Positions 1-10,112 are shown, counted from the stretch's first letter. The stretch: 64,000 bases of DNA from Hyphomicrobiales bacterium (GCA_900471515.1 UCFC01000004.1:1-64000), one strand, 5' to 3'. The notes: generated by a model from the sequence alone, not told the origin. Made by a program: numbers and translations.

Positions 1-71
1 TGGGGAGGGTTGGGGAGGGGGCTTTCGATCCCTCCCTGTTCGGACAAGGACAGATTTCCGAAGGGGGAAGA
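1..71. other. Left edge: leader of the first ABC operon
   Basis: No gene is visible in these 71 bases. They begin with a G-rich run resembling one arm of the extragenic palindrome at 13.9 kb, and they end with a GGGGGAAG ribosome binding site for the first permease. The operon's binding protein and ATPase presumably lie to the left of the window. Confidence 0.5.
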
Positions 72-983
72 ATGGCCACGATCGCTTCAGAGCAGACGAT
101 ACCGGCGGCGGAGACGCGCAAGCGCGCCTTCCGGCTTGCGCCATCTGCGATTTCCTATCTGCAGGCCATGCCGCTGATTGCCATTCTCGGCTTCTTCTTC
201 ATCCTGCCGATCGCCATGATCGCGGTCGTCAGCTTCTGGGACTATGATTTCGCCGGCATCTATCCCGATTTCCTGACCATGAACTATACCGATACGCTCG
301 GTTCATGGGTCACATGGAAGACCTATCTCAATACCTTGAAATTCACCGTCGTCGTCTGGGCGCTGACGCTCTTCATCGGCTTCTGGGTCGCCTATTTCCT
401 GGCCTTCCATATCCGCAAGACCTCGACGCAGATGATCCTCTTTCTCGTCTGCACCGTGCCCTTCATGACATCGAACATCATCCGTATGATCTCGTGGATC
501 CCGGTGCTCGGGCGCAACGGCCTCGTCAATTCGGCGCTGGTGGAAATGGGCATCGTGCCGCAGCCGGTGGAATGGCTGCTCTATTCGGATTTCGCCGTGG
601 TTCTCGCCATGGTGCATCTCTACACGCTGTTCATGGTGACGCCGATCTTCAACACGCTGATGCGCATCGATCGCTCGCTGTTCGAGGCGGCGCGCGACGC
701 CGGCGCGTCCGGCTGGCAGGTCCTGTGGAACGTCGTCATTCCGCTTGCCAAGCCCGGCATGGCGATCGGCACGATCTTCGTCGTCACCCTCGTCATGGCC
801 GATTTCTCCACCGTGCAGGTCATGTCCGGCGGGCAGAGCGCTTCGGTGGCGCTGATGATGAAGAACCAGATGTCGCTCCTGCAATATCCGGCGGCAGCTG
901 CGAATGCGGTCGTCCTCCTGGTCGTCGTGCTGATGATGGTCGCGGCGATCCTGCGCGTCGTCGATATCCGCAAGGAGCTTTAG
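72..983 (+). CDS. ABC transporter permease, PotB-like
   Basis: Inner-membrane permease of a spermidine/putrescine-type (PotB) ABC importer, 303 aa, the usual length for this family. A first hydrophobic segment spans about residues 27-56 and several more follow. The cytoplasmic EAA loop that contacts the ATPase starts near residue 205 (EAARDAGASGW). The start has a GGGGGAAG ribosome site just upstream. The next permease begins one base after the stop, so the two are co-translated. The substrate is not readable from the permease; the downstream racemase suggests a cyclic amide or amino-acid derivative. The ATPase and binding protein are outside the window. Confidence 0.85.
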   Translation: MATIASEQTIPAAETRKRAFRLAPSAISYLQAMPLIAILGFFFILPIAMIAVVSFWDYDFAGIYPDFLTMNYTDTLGSWVTWKTYLNTLKFTVVVWALTLFIGFWVAYFLAFHIRKTSTQMILFLVCTVPFMTSNIIRMISWIPVLGRNGLVNSALVEMGIVPQPVEWLLYSDFAVVLAMVHLYTLFMVTPIFNTLMRIDRSLFEAARDAGASGWQVLWNVVIPLAKPGMAIGTIFVVTLVMADFSTVQVMSGGQSASVALMMKNQMSLLQYPAAAANAVVLLVVVLMMVAAILRVVDIRKEL

Positions 984-984
984 G

Positions 985-1806
985 ATGAACCGCGAAAAAC
1001 GCTCCCTCGAATTCTACGTGCTGGCCGCCTTCTTCGCCATCTTCGTGCTCTTTCTCTACGGGCCGCTCTCGGCGATCGTCATCCTCTCCTTCCAGGGGCC
1101 GGATGGCGGCCTGACCTTTCCGCTGAACGGTGTCTCGCTGCACTGGTTCTTCAATCTCTTCGAGAAACAGGCGGTCGGCGATTTCGGCGCGTCCTTCCAG
1201 CGCTCCTTCATCCTCGGCCTGATGGTGATGGTTGTCACCGTCGTCGTTTCGCTGATGGCGGGGCTTGCCTTCCGCCGGCGCTTCCGCGGCTCGTCGGTCT
1301 TGTTTTACGCGACGGTCGCAAGCCTCGTCGTGCCGTCGATCATCATCTCGCTCGGCATCGGCGTCGTCTTCCAGCAGGGCGGGCTCAGGCCCGCCTGGTA
1401 TTCCTCCGCCTTCGGGGCGCATCTGACCTGGACGCTGCCTTTCGGCGTGCTGATCATGTTTGCGGTCTTCAACCGTTTCTCGCCGGCATATGAGGAGGCC
1501 GCTCGCGATCTGGGCGCAACCTCGTGGCAGACCTTCCGCCATGTCGTTCTGCCGATGATCGCGCCAAGTCTCATCGGCGTCGGCCTGTTCGGCTTCACGC
1601 TCTCCTATGACGAATTCGCCCGCACGCTGATGACGTCAGGCACCTACAATACGCTGCCGCTCGAAATCTACGGCATGACCACGAATGTCACGACGCCGGT
1701 GCTCTATGCGCTCGGCACGGTCACGACGCTCTTCTCCTTCACCATCATTCTCGTCGCGCTCGGCATCATGACGATGCTCGGCCGGCGGCAGGCAAAGACA
1801 CGCTGA
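985..1806 (+). CDS. ABC transporter permease, PotC-like
   Basis: Second inner-membrane permease (273 aa) of the same importer, PotC type. The N-terminal transmembrane helix covers about residues 11-35, and the EAA loop (EEAARDLGATSW) begins near residue 170, followed by C-terminal helices. It forms a heterodimeric channel with the preceding PotB-like protein by family precedent. One base separates it from the upstream stop, and one base separates its own stop from the racemase start, so this is a tight operon. Substrate is unassigned. Confidence 0.85.
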   Translation: MNREKRSLEFYVLAAFFAIFVLFLYGPLSAIVILSFQGPDGGLTFPLNGVSLHWFFNLFEKQAVGDFGASFQRSFILGLMVMVVTVVVSLMAGLAFRRRFRGSSVLFYATVASLVVPSIIISLGIGVVFQQGGLRPAWYSSAFGAHLTWTLPFGVLIMFAVFNRFSPAYEEAARDLGATSWQTFRHVVLPMIAPSLIGVGLFGFTLSYDEFARTLMTSGTYNTLPLEIYGMTTNVTTPVLYALGTVTTLFSFTIILVALGIMTMLGRRQAKTR

Positions 1807-1807
1807 C

Positions 1808-2551
1808 ATGCGCATATTGATCGTCAATCCCAATACAACTGCCTCGATGACCGAGAAGGCGGCAGGTGCGGCCCGCGTGGTCGCGGCTGGCGGCACCGAG
1901 ATCATCGCCGCGACCTCGCGCATGGGCCCGGTCTCCATCGAGGGGCATTATGACGGGGCGCTCGCCATTCCCGGCCTGCTGACGGAGCTGAAGGAGCGGC
2001 AGGAGGCAGGTTATGACGCGGCTGTCATCGCCTGTTTCGACGATACCGGGCTCGATGCGGCGCGTGCCTTTGCCGATGTTCCGGTTCTTGGCCTCTGCGA
2101 ATCCGCCGTCGCCACCGCCGGCTTTCTTGCCCAGCGCTTCACGGTCGTGACCACGCTGGAGCGCTCCCGGGTGCTGATCGACAATCTCGTGCGCCGCTAT
2201 GGCATGGGCGGGCGGGCGAAGGTGCGGGCATCGGACATTCCGGTGCTGGAACTGGAGGATGCCGGATCTGGAGCGATCGGCAAGCTGAAAGCGGAAATCG
2301 AGAGAGCGCTTTCTGAGGACGGTGCCGAAGCCATCGTGCTCGGCTGTGCCGGCATGACCGATCTTGCGCGCGAGCTGCAGGCATTCTACGGCGTGCCCGT
2401 GATCGATGGGGTCGCCGCCGCCGTCAAGCAGGCGGAAGCGCTGGTTTCGCTCGGCCTTTCCACCAGCAAGCGCGGCTCCTATGCCTCGCCGCTGCCGAAG
2501 CCCTTTGCCGGGGCCATGAGCGGCTTTGCGCCGATGCGGGCGGCCGGCTGA
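1808..2551 (+). CDS. Asp/Glu/hydantoin racemase family protein
   Basis: Cytoplasmic cofactor-independent racemase of the hydantoin racemase (HyuA) branch of the Asp/Glu racemase superfamily, 247 aa. It opens with the typical ILIVNPNTT strand-loop. The two expected catalytic cysteines are present: Cys76 in the ACFDD context and Cys180 in the LGCAG context. By family, it equilibrates D- and L-5-substituted hydantoins. It lies immediately after two ABC permeases and three bases before a flavin reductase-like gene, so the operon probably imports and processes a hydantoin, pyrimidine or related cyclic amide. No hydantoinase or carbamoylase is in the window, so the substrate is an inference. Confidence 0.8.
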   Translation: MRILIVNPNTTASMTEKAAGAARVVAAGGTEIIAATSRMGPVSIEGHYDGALAIPGLLTELKERQEAGYDAAVIACFDDTGLDAARAFADVPVLGLCESAVATAGFLAQRFTVVTTLERSRVLIDNLVRRYGMGGRAKVRASDIPVLELEDAGSGAIGKLKAEIERALSEDGAEAIVLGCAGMTDLARELQAFYGVPVIDGVAAAVKQAEALVSLGLSTSKRGSYASPLPKPFAGAMSGFAPMRAAG

Positions 2552-2553
2552 GC

Positions 2554-3165
2554 ATGGCCGTTTCTTTCGATTTTACCGCGCTGACCGGGCGTGAGCGCTA
2601 CAAGCTGATGATCGGCACGATCATCCCGCGGCCGATCGCGCTGGTGACGACGGTGGATGAAGACGGGCGCAGCAATGCCGCACCGTTCTCCTTCTTCAAC
2701 TGCCTTTCGGCCGATCCGCCGATCCTTGCCATCGGTGTCGAGAACCATCCGGACATGTCCTTCAAGGATACGGGCCACAATATCCGCATGACCGAGGTTT
2801 TCACCGTCAACATCGTTTCCTTCGAGATTGCCGAGGCCATGCATGTCTGCGGCGCCAAATATCCGCGCGGGGTCGATGAACTCAAGGAAGCCGGGCTGAC
2901 GGCGATGCCGGGCGTGAAGGTCGCTTCGCCCTGGATCGAAGAGGCGCCCGCCGCCTTCGAATGCCGCCGGCATGTGACGCTCGAACTCGGCAAATCGCGG
3001 CAGATCATCATGGGCGAGATCGTCTATGCGCATTACCGCGATGGGGTGGTCGATCCCGAGCGGCTGCATGTGGATCCGGCCATGGTCGATGCCATCGCGC
3101 GGCTCGGCGGCGATACCTGCTCGACCATCCGCGACCGTTTCGAGATGCTGACGCCGAAACTTTGA
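2554..3165 (+). CDS. Flavin reductase-like (FMN-binding split barrel) protein
   Basis: 203-aa protein of the flavin reductase-like domain family (DIM6/NTAB type). The N-terminal strand RPIALVTTVDEDG (from about residue 26), followed by SNAAPFSFFN, is the FMN-phosphate-binding signature of the split barrel. Family members bind FMN and either reduce it for a partner monooxygenase or act as small flavoproteins. It is the last gene of the transporter/racemase operon, with a two-base gap from the racemase stop. No partner monooxygenase is visible nearby, so the specific reaction is unknown. Confidence 0.8.
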   Translation: MAVSFDFTALTGRERYKLMIGTIIPRPIALVTTVDEDGRSNAAPFSFFNCLSADPPILAIGVENHPDMSFKDTGHNIRMTEVFTVNIVSFEIAEAMHVCGAKYPRGVDELKEAGLTAMPGVKVASPWIEEAPAAFECRRHVTLELGKSRQIIMGEIVYAHYRDGVVDPERLHVDPAMVDAIARLGGDTCSTIRDRFEMLTPKL

Positions 3166-3255
3166 GCGGTGCATAGCGCCAAGTTTTGACTTTACTTTTT
3201 CCCCTCGCGTGAGAATTGTCACAGCCGATCATCACGCTGAGAGGAGAGCTGCGCC

Positions 3256-3744
3256 ATGTCGATCGAGGAGGATCTGATCCGTATCGCGGAACAGGAAAAG
3301 GCGCTGAGCTTCGATGCCTTCGATCTGACAACCGCCTGGCAGCTCGGCAAGCTGCTGCAGGAACTGGCGAGCGAGCGCGGCCTCGGCATCGCGATCGATA
3401 TCACCCTTCATTCCATGCCGGTCTTTTACGCGGCATTGCCGGGTGTCACGCCTGACAACGTCAATTGGGTGCGGCGCAAGCGCAACATGGTCTTCCGCTA
3501 TTTCCGCAGCAGCTATGCTTCCGGCCTCAAGCTGCAGAAGGAGGGCAAGACCGTTGAGGACAACGGGCTTTCGCCCGCCGACTACGCCTCGCATGGCGGC
3601 AGCTTCCCGATCAACGTCAAGGGTACGGGCTGTATCGGCGCCGTTACAGTATCGGGCCTGCCGCAGCGGGACGACCACAATCTCGCGGTCGAGGCCCTTG
3701 CGCTGATGCTGGCGAAGGATCTCGATACGTTGCGGCTTGCCTGA
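3256..3744 (+). CDS. UPF0303 / HbpS-like heme-degrading-domain protein
   Basis: 162-aa cytoplasmic protein of the UPF0303 family (DUF336/HbpS-like fold). Recognisable features are an N-terminal helix (about 1-45), a central segment with WVRRKRNMVFRYFRSS around residues 73-88, and a glycine-rich stretch near 115-130 (HGGSFPINVKGTGCIG) characteristic of the fold. Some relatives bind heme or cobalamin-like ligands, but function is poorly established. A GAGGAG ribosome site precedes the start. It is 90 bases downstream of the flavin reductase gene, so it may be a separate unit. Confidence 0.75.
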   Translation: MSIEEDLIRIAEQEKALSFDAFDLTTAWQLGKLLQELASERGLGIAIDITLHSMPVFYAALPGVTPDNVNWVRRKRNMVFRYFRSSYASGLKLQKEGKTVEDNGLSPADYASHGGSFPINVKGTGCIGAVTVSGLPQRDDHNLAVEALALMLAKDLDTLRLA

Positions 3745-3865
3745 GCTGCCGCATTTTTGACAAATAAAAGCCACGAAAACCGCAAGATCGCGATCCGTTC
3801 CCGGTGACGCTTGTATTTCGTGACGATAAGGTGCGCCCGGTTTTATGACTTGCTGCCGGGACACC

Positions 3866-4486
3866 ATGTTACGTTTGCTCTTTGCCTTTGCCGCTATCGG
3901 TTTCAGCCTTTTCCTCGTCTCCTGCAATACGCTCTCGAAGGAAGAATGCGTCGCCGCCGACTGGCGGGTGATCGGTGAGTCCGACGGCGCTGCCGGCTAC
4001 GAGCCGCAGGAGCGTTTTGCCGCGCATGCCAAGTCCTGCGAGCGGGTGAAGATCGTTCCGGACCAGACCGTCTGGTACCAGGGCTACCAGGCCGGCCTCG
4101 TGCGCTATTGCACGCCGATGAGCGGCCTGATGCATGGGCAGGCGGGTCACGGCTATTCCAACGTCTGCCCGGCCGAAACGGCGCCCGGTTTCCTGCGTGG
4201 CTATACGCTCGGAAACCGCCAGCATTCGCTGCAATCACGGCTGAATTCGCTGCAGGGCGATTATGGCACGAAGGAAGCCTATATCGACGACCTGTCGCAC
4301 AAGCTCAAGGATGCTCCGGATGCCGACCGGCGGGATATCCGCCGGCGGATGGACGATCTCGAGGACGATCTGCGCCGCAATCGCCGCGAGCAGCGGGACG
4401 TGCAGGACGAACTGGACAATACCAACGCCGAAGTGCAGTGGTTCCAGCAGAACCCGAACGCAGCGCCGCCGGTGCCGGGCTACTGA
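3866..4486 (+). CDS. DUF2799-type lipoprotein
   Basis: 206-aa predicted lipoprotein. The chosen ATG gives a clean signal peptide (MLRLLFAFAAIGFSLFLVSC) with a lipobox LVSC and Cys20 as the lipidation site. An ATG seven codons upstream (3845) would add charged and cysteine residues before the signal. The middle part resembles DUF2799 proteins (the DWRVIGESDGAAGY and W-x-GY-x-x-G contexts). Residues about 125-190 form a charged heptad-like coiled coil rich in Asp, Arg and Leu, and the tail is Pro/Ala-rich. It probably sits in the outer membrane or periplasm; its role is unknown. Confidence 0.75.
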   Translation: MLRLLFAFAAIGFSLFLVSCNTLSKEECVAADWRVIGESDGAAGYEPQERFAAHAKSCERVKIVPDQTVWYQGYQAGLVRYCTPMSGLMHGQAGHGYSNVCPAETAPGFLRGYTLGNRQHSLQSRLNSLQGDYGTKEAYIDDLSHKLKDAPDADRRDIRRRMDDLEDDLRRNRREQRDVQDELDNTNAEVQWFQQNPNAAPPVPGY

Positions 4487-4496
4487 GGCTTTTGCC

Positions 4497-5741
4497 TCAG
4501 AGCCTGCCGCCGGCTTCGAGGATGCCCTTGGTCAGGCTGCCCGTTGCCGGGAAGAGCGGGATGAGGCAGGCCTGCAGGGCGTGGTAGATATCGCCCTTGC
4601 CGGGGAAGAGCGAATGCGAGGGAACGAGGTCTTCCGTCAGTTCCTCGTGCCAGCCGCCGTTCGCATGGTCGATAAAGGCGCGCTCGATCACGTTCCAGAT
4701 CTTGCGGTAGCATTCTTCGTGATAATCGCTCGGCAGGTGCTCGTTGAGGAAGTGCGCGGCAGCCGCACCCTCGCAGGCCGGCCACCAGAGCTTGTTGCGC
4801 TTGGCCGGCTTGTCGGCCCAGTCGAGCGTGTAGAAGAAGCCGCCCTTGTCCTTGTCCCAGCCGAGCAGCATCGATTGCTCGAAGAGGGCCTTGGCAGCAT
4901 CCGGCATCCATTCGATCTTCTTGCCGCCGAGCGCCCAGAGCTGCAGGATCAGCCGGGTCCATTCCAGCCAGTGGCCCGGCGTCGTGCCGGCGGGGCGGAA
5001 CATTTCGTTCGGATGGTAATAGTCCTTGTCGAGCTTCCATTCTGCATCGAAATGTTCGGCGACGCGCCAGCCGACCGAGCCGGCCGAACGGCGGATGACG
5101 AGATCGGCGATGCTTTCGGCCTTGGTGAGATAGTCCCGGTTGCCAGTCGCTTCAAAGGCGGCCATCAGCGCTTCGGTCAGATGCATGTTGGAATTCTGGC
5201 CGCGATAGGTGCCGCGGTCGAGCGGCTGCCAGTCGGCGGTGAATTCTTCCGCGATCGCGCCGTGCCTGGCCTCCCAGAATTTCGCGTTCAGGACTTCGGT
5301 AATGTCGGCCAGCATGCCATCTGCCAGCGGATGACCAATTGTCTTCGCCGAGGAGGCGGCGAGCAGCACGAAGGCGTGGCCGTAGCCCTGCTTGTTGGAA
5401 TCGACGGGGCCGTCATTGTCCAGCGACCAGAAATAACCGCCGTTCTTGCGGTCGCGGTGATGGTTCCAGATATAGTTCATGCCGTGGTCGACGACATCGG
5501 CGGCACCCGGACGGCCGAGCAGCGTGCCGATCGAGAAACAATGGACGGCGCGCGAGGCAATATGGAGCGGCCGCACCTGGCCATGGGCATCGAGCGGCTT
5601 GCCGGCATCGTCGAGATCGTAGAAACCGCCCCTCGGGTTGATGGAATTGTGCTGGAAGAAATCGAAGAGGCCGTTGGCCTGCGAGAGCAGCCAGCCGCGA
5701 TGATAGGCGCGGGTGGACCAGTTGCCGAGTGCAGGTGCCAT
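4497..5741 (-). CDS. AGE-family epimerase/isomerase
   Basis: 414-aa member of the N-acylglucosamine 2-epimerase (AGE) superfamily, an alpha6/alpha6-barrel enzyme acting on free sugars (GlcNAc/ManNAc epimerases, mannose isomerases, cellobiose epimerases). Supporting segments are the N-terminal FDFFQHNSINPRGGFYDLD, a central SRAVHCFSIG around residues 55-65, and the C-terminal KGDIYHALQACL near the barrel entrance. Length matches the family. A GGAGGAG ribosome site precedes the ATG. The gene points away from metH and ends near the convergent lipoprotein gene. A mannose-isomerase-like activity is possible, but motifs alone do not separate the subfamilies. Confidence 0.8.
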   Translation of the reverse strand: MAPALGNWSTRAYHRGWLLSQANGLFDFFQHNSINPRGGFYDLDDAGKPLDAHGQVRPLHIASRAVHCFSIGTLLGRPGAADVVDHGMNYIWNHHRDRKNGGYFWSLDNDGPVDSNKQGYGHAFVLLAASSAKTIGHPLADGMLADITEVLNAKFWEARHGAIAEEFTADWQPLDRGTYRGQNSNMHLTEALMAAFEATGNRDYLTKAESIADLVIRRSAGSVGWRVAEHFDAEWKLDKDYYHPNEMFRPAGTTPGHWLEWTRLILQLWALGGKKIEWMPDAAKALFEQSMLLGWDKDKGGFFYTLDWADKPAKRNKLWWPACEGAAAAHFLNEHLPSDYHEECYRKIWNVIERAFIDHANGGWHEELTEDLVPSHSLFPGKGDIYHALQACLIPLFPATGSLTKGILEAGGRL

Positions 5742-5853
5742 GATACTCCTCCGAATTCGTGCACAGTGCCTTTAGGAAAAGGCCTATATAGAGGTCGGGC
5801 GAGTCTGTCATCCGCCAAGGCTTGCAATGGCCTAAACCGATCGGCATATGTTG

Positions 5854-5873
5854 ACATAAAGATATCTTTATGT
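5854..5873. promoter_or_regulatory. SahR-like operator palindrome before metH
   Basis: Perfect 20-bp palindrome ACATAAAGATATCTTTATGT, ending 41 bases before the chosen metH start. Its 16-bp core ATAAAGATATCTTTAT recurs exactly before the ArsR-methyltransferase/metF operon at 43.5 kb. SahR/SamR-type ArsR regulators of methionine metabolism in Proteobacteria are known to use AT-rich palindromes of this kind. The site is therefore most simply an operator bound by the product of the gene at 43553. Binding has not been shown. Confidence 0.75.
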
Positions 5874-5914
5874 GATTTGTCGTTTCCGATCTTATGATGT
5901 CAAGGAGCCTTCCC

Positions 5915-8900
5915 GTGTTCGATAGTCTTTTTGGTCCCGAAGGGGGCAAGCGTGACGGCAGTGAAGTGTTCGCGGCGCTGAGACAGGCCGCCAGCGAACG
6001 CATTCTCGTTCTTGACGGCGCCATGGGTACGCAGATCCAGGGCCTGGGCTTCGATGAAGACCATTTTCGCGGCGACCGCTTCATCGGTTGCGCCTGCCAC
6101 CAGAAGGGCAATAACGACCTCCTGATCCTGTCGCAGCCGGACGCGATCGAGGAAATCCACTATAAATACGCCAAGGCCGGCGCCGATATCCTCGAAACCA
6201 ACACCTTCTCCTCGACCCGCATCGCGCAGGCCGATTACCAGATGGAAGGCGAGGTCTATGCGCTGAACAAGGAAGGTGCCGAGATCGTGCGCCGCGCCGC
6301 CCAGCGCGCCGAGCGCGAGGACGGCAAGCGCCGCTTCGTTGCCGGCGCCATCGGCCCGACGAACCGCACGGCCTCGATCTCGCCCGATGTCAACAATCCG
6401 GGCTTCCGCGCCGTCACCTTCGACGACCTGCGCGAAGCCTATGCCGAGCAGATCGACGGCCTGATCGACGGCGGCGCCGATATCATCCTGATCGAGACGA
6501 TCTTCGATACGCTGAACGCCAAGGCTGCGATCTTCGCCTGCGAGGAGCGTTTCGAGGCCAAGGGCATCCGCCTGCCGGTGATGATCTCGGGCACGATCAC
6601 CGACCTTTCGGGCCGTACGCTTTCCGGCCAGACGCCGAGCGCTTTCTGGAATTCCGTGCGCCACGCCAACCCTTTCACGATCGGCCTCAACTGTGCCCTC
6701 GGCGCCAATGCGATGCGCCCGCATCTGCAGGAGCTTTCGGGAGTCGCCGACACTTTCGTCTGCGCCTATCCGAATGCCGGCCTGCCGAACGAATTCGGCC
6801 AGTATGACGAGACGCCGGAATCCATGTCGGCACAGATCGAGGGCTTTGCCCGCGATGGCCTCGTCAATATTGTCGGCGGCTGCTGCGGTTCGACGCCGGA
6901 GCATATCCGCGCGATCGCCGAGGCCGTTTCCAAGTACAAGCCGCGCCCGATCCCGGAACACAAGCCGCAGATGTCGCTGTCGGGCCTCGAGCCCTTCCAG
7001 CTCACCAAGGACATTCCCTTCGTCAATGTCGGCGAGCGCACCAACGTCACCGGCTCGGCCCGCTTCCGCAAGCTCATCACCAATGCCGATTTCACGGCAG
7101 CGCTCGACGTGGCCCGCGATCAGGTCGAGAACGGCGCGCAGGTGATCGACATCAACATGGACGAGGGCCTGATCGATTCCGAAAAGGCGATGGTCGAGTT
7201 CCTGAACCTGATCGCCGCCGAGCCCGATATCGCCCGCGTGCCCGTGATGATCGACAGTTCGAAATTCTCGATCATCGAAGCCGGCCTGAAACGCGTACAG
7301 GGCAAGCCGATCGTCAACTCGATCTCGCTGAAGGAAGGGGAGGAGAATTTCCTCGCCCAGGCCCGCCTGCTGCGCAACTACGGCGCTGCCGTCGTCGTCA
7401 TGGCCTTCGACGAGACGGGGCAGGCCGACAGCTACGAGCGCAAGGTGGAGATCTGCACCCGCGCCTACAAGCTGCTGACGGAAAAGGTCGGCTTCCCGCC
7501 CGAAGACATTATCTTCGACCCGAACATTTTCGCGGTGGCGACCGGTATCGAAGAGCACAACAATTACGGCGTCGATTTCATCGAGGCGACGCGCACGATC
7601 CGCAAGACCATGCCGCTCGTCCATATTTCGGGCGGCGTATCGAACCTCTCCTTCTCCTTCCGCGGTAACGAGCCGGTGCGCGAGGCGATGCATGCCGTAT
7701 TCCTCTACCACGCCATTCAGGCGGGCATGGACATGGGCATCGTCAACGCCGGCCAGCTGGCGGTCTACGACCAGATCGATCCGGATCTGCGCGAGGCCTG
7801 CGAAGACGTGGTGCTGAACCGCCGCCCCGACGCGACCGAGCGGCTGCTCGAGGTTGCAGAGCGCTTCCGCGGCGCCGGCGGCAAGGAAGCCAAGGCGCAG
7901 GATCTTTCCTGGCGCGAATGGAGCGTCGAGAAGCGTCTCGAACATGCGCTGGTCAACGGCATTACCGAATATATCGAAGCCGATACCGAGGAAGCCCGCC
8001 AGCAGGCCGCGCGCCCGCTGCATGTCATCGAAGGCCCGCTGATGGCCGGCATGAACGTGGTCGGCGACCTTTTCGGCTCGGGCAAGATGTTCCTGCCGCA
8101 GGTGGTCAAATCCGCCCGCGTCATGAAGCAGGCCGTGGCCGTTCTTCTTCCCTACATGGAAGAGGAGAAGCGGCAGAATGGCGGCGAGGAACGCAAGGCT
8201 GCCGGCAAGATCCTGATGGCGACCGTCAAGGGCGACGTGCACGATATCGGCAAGAACATCGTCGGCGTCGTGCTTGCCTGCAACAATTACGAGATCATCG
8301 ATCTCGGCGTCATGGTGCCGGCCACCAAGATCCTCGAAACGGCGGTTGCCGAAAAGGTCGATGTCATCGGCCTTTCGGGCCTCATTACGCCGTCGCTTGA
8401 CGAGATGGTGCATGTGGCGGCCGAAATGGAGCGGCAGGGCCTCGACCTTCCGCTGCTGATCGGCGGGGCGACGACCAGCCGCGTGCATACGGCCGTCAAG
8501 ATCCATCCGGGCTACAGCAAGGGCCAGACGGTTTATGTGACCGATGCCAGCCGCGCCGTCGGCGTCGTGTCCGCGCTGCTGTCGCCGGAGGGCCGCCAGA
8601 CCTATATCGACGATATCAGGGCCGAATATGCCAAGGTCGCTGCCGCACATGCGCGCAGCGAAGCCGAGAAGGTGCGCCTGCCGCTCGCCCGCGCCCGCGA
8701 GAATGCGCAGAAGGTCGACTGGGCGGCCTACACGCCGACCAGGCCGAGCTTCCTCGGAACCAAGGTATTCGAAGATTACGATCTGGCCGAGCTTGCCAAG
8801 TACATCGACTGGACGCCGTTCTTCCAGACCTGGGAACTGCGCGGCCGCTACCCGGCGATTCTCGAAGACGAGAAGCAGGGCGAAGCCGCCCGCGCGCTCT

Positions 8901-9688
8901 GGGCCGACGCCCAGGCGATGCTGAAGAAGATCATCGACGAAAAGTGGTTCCGCCCGCGCGCCGTCATCGGCTTCTGGCCGGCCGGTACCGTCGGCGACGA
9001 TATCCGCCTGTTCAAGGACGATGCGCGCAAGGAGGAGTTGGCGACCTTCTACACGCTGCGCCAGCAGCTTTCCAAGCGCGACGGCCGCCCGAATGTGGCG
9101 CTGTCGGACTTCGTGGCCCCTGTCGGCAGCGGCGTGCAGGATTATGTCGGCGGTTTCGTCGTCACGGCCGGTTTCGAGGAGATCGCCATCGCCGAGCGTT
9201 TCGAGCGCTCGAACGACGACTATTCCTCGATCCTCGTCAAGGCGCTTGCCGACCGCTTCGCCGAAGCTTTCGCCGAGCGCATGCATGAGCGCGTGCGCCG
9301 CGAATATTGGGGTTACGCCAAGGACGAGCACCTGTCCAACGAGGAGCTTATCACCGAGGCCTATGCCGGCATCCGCCCGGCGCCCGGCTATCCGGCGCAG
9401 CCCGACCATACCGAGAAGAAGACGCTTTTCGGCCTTCTCGACGCGGAAAATACCGCCGGCGTGAAGCTGACGGAGAGCTACGCGATGTGGCCCGGCTCGT
9501 CGGTCTCCGGCATCTATATCGGCCACCCCGACTCCTACTATTTCGGCGTTGCCAAGGTGGAGCGCGACCAGGTGGAGGACTATGCCAAGCGCAAGGGCAT
9601 GGAGATTTCCGAAGTCGAGCGCTGGCTCGGGCCGGTGCTCAACTATGTGCCGCGCAAGGCCGACGAGGATATCGAAGACGCGGCCTGA
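5915..9688 (+). CDS. metH: Cobalamin-dependent methionine synthase
   Basis: B12-dependent methionine synthase transferring the methyl group of 5-methyl-THF to homocysteine. The GTG start at 5915 is chosen because AAGGAG lies seven bases upstream; it gives 1257 aa, close to other MetH proteins. An in-frame ATG at 5894 lies upstream of that ribosome site. Domains in order: homocysteine-binding barrel with zinc ligands Cys259 and Cys323-Cys324 (GGCCGS); pterin-binding barrel (about 365-640); cobalamin cap and Rossmann domain with DxHxxG at 774-779 and the cobalt-ligand His776; C-terminal SAM-reactivation domain ending near 1257. All modules are intact. A palindrome before the gene links it to metF at 44.6 kb, whose product supplies its methyl donor. 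Confidence 0.97.
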   Translation: MFDSLFGPEGGKRDGSEVFAALRQAASERILVLDGAMGTQIQGLGFDEDHFRGDRFIGCACHQKGNNDLLILSQPDAIEEIHYKYAKAGADILETNTFSSTRIAQADYQMEGEVYALNKEGAEIVRRAAQRAEREDGKRRFVAGAIGPTNRTASISPDVNNPGFRAVTFDDLREAYAEQIDGLIDGGADIILIETIFDTLNAKAAIFACEERFEAKGIRLPVMISGTITDLSGRTLSGQTPSAFWNSVRHANPFTIGLNCALGANAMRPHLQELSGVADTFVCAYPNAGLPNEFGQYDETPESMSAQIEGFARDGLVNIVGGCCGSTPEHIRAIAEAVSKYKPRPIPEHKPQMSLSGLEPFQLTKDIPFVNVGERTNVTGSARFRKLITNADFTAALDVARDQVENGAQVIDINMDEGLIDSEKAMVEFLNLIAAEPDIARVPVMIDSSKFSIIEAGLKRVQGKPIVNSISLKEGEENFLAQARLLRNYGAAVVVMAFDETGQADSYERKVEICTRAYKLLTEKVGFPPEDIIFDPNIFAVATGIEEHNNYGVDFIEATRTIRKTMPLVHISGGVSNLSFSFRGNEPVREAMHAVFLYHAIQAGMDMGIVNAGQLAVYDQIDPDLREACEDVVLNRRPDATERLLEVAERFRGAGGKEAKAQDLSWREWSVEKRLEHALVNGITEYIEADTEEARQQAARPLHVIEGPLMAGMNVVGDLFGSGKMFLPQVVKSARVMKQAVAVLLPYMEEEKRQNGGEERKAAGKILMATVKGDVHDIGKNIVGVVLACNNYEIIDLGVMVPATKILETAVAEKVDVIGLSGLITPSLDEMVHVAAEMERQGLDLPLLIGGATTSRVHTAVKIHPGYSKGQTVYVTDASRAVGVVSALLSPEGRQTYIDDIRAEYAKVAAAHARSEAEKVRLPLARARENAQKVDWAAYTPTRPSFLGTKVFEDYDLAELAKYIDWTPFFQTWELRGRYPAILEDEKQGEAARALWADAQAMLKKIIDEKWFRPRAVIGFWPAGTVGDDIRLFKDDARKEELATFYTLRQQLSKRDGRPNVALSDFVAPVGSGVQDYVGGFVVTAGFEEIAIAERFERSNDDYSSILVKALADRFAEAFAERMHERVRREYWGYAKDEHLSNEELITEAYAGIRPAPGYPAQPDHTEKKTLFGLLDAENTAGVKLTESYAMWPGSSVSGIYIGHPDSYYFGVAKVERDQVEDYAKRKGMEISEVERWLGPVLNYVPRKADEDIEDAA

Positions 9689-9745
9689 AACTTAAGTCTT
9701 TTCCATCGTTTAGAGCTGCAGACTTAGTGATTGATTCAATGAATG

Positions 9746-9780
9746 ATAAAGCCGGGACGTGTTTCACGTCCCGGCTTTAT
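9746..9780 (+). terminator. Strong hairpin after metH
   Basis: A perfect 16-bp stem (ATAAAGCCGGGACGTG and its complement) with a TTT loop, followed by CCTTTTG. It lies between the metH stop and the convergent parE stop and probably ends metH transcription. The T-tract is partly within the stem. Its symmetry could also slow transcription from the other side. Confidence 0.8.
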
Positions 9781-9797
9781 CCTTTTGAAATAAAAGA

Positions 9798-10112
9798 TTA
9801 TTTCCTGTTGCCAATGTCCGTCGTAATCTGACGGCCGCCGTAGAAAACGCCAAGGATCATAACCCTGTCGTCATTCACCTGAAAGGCGATGCTGACACGG
9901 CTTCTATATCCGATTATGCGCAGACCCTCCCGAAGCTCTGCGCGTTCGGTGCCGCGTTTTGGAAAGGTGTGAAGTTTAAGGCAGAATGTCCGGATGCCGG
10001 AAATGAAGTCCCAGGCGATAACAGGGCCGGCTTGCTCTGCGATATAGTCATAAAGCTCCGCGAGTTCGCGTTGCGCCTCGGGATGAAAGACGACGCGATA
10101 TTCAGGTATCAT
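9798..10112 (-). CDS. parE: RelE/ParE-family toxin
   Basis: 104-aa type II toxin of the RelE/ParE superfamily. It shows the typical N-terminal YRVVFHPEAQRELAELYDYI helix hairpin, a central FPKRGTERAELREGLRIIGY strand region, and the C-terminal VMILGVFYGGRQ strand. ParE members poison DNA gyrase while RelE members cleave mRNA. This one looks ParE-like because of its length, the GGR near the C-terminus and the ParD partner. Its ATG overlaps the antitoxin stop by four bases (ATGA), so the two are translationally coupled. It sits between metH and a sugar-regulator gene as a chromosomal TA pair. Confidence 0.88.
   Translation of the reverse strand: MIPEYRVVFHPEAQRELAELYDYIAEQAGPVIAWDFISGIRTFCLKLHTFPKRGTERAELREGLRIIGYRSRVSIAFQVNDDRVMILGVFYGGRQITTDIGNRK

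Noticed and set aside
4263..5897. 544-codon plus-strand frame across the AGE epimerase
   Set aside because: It is antisense to a gene with clear AGE motifs and a good start. It would also overlap the DUF2799-type gene in another frame.
5821..5914. SAM or cobalamin riboswitch upstream of metH
   Set aside because: Only about 150 bases separate the divergent genes and I see no conserved SAM-II or B12-box core; the palindrome explains the control better.
5900..9526. 1208-codon open frame on the minus strand opposite metH
   Set aside because: It mirrors the GC-rich third-position pattern of metH, has no recognisable motif and no ribosome site; metH is unambiguous.
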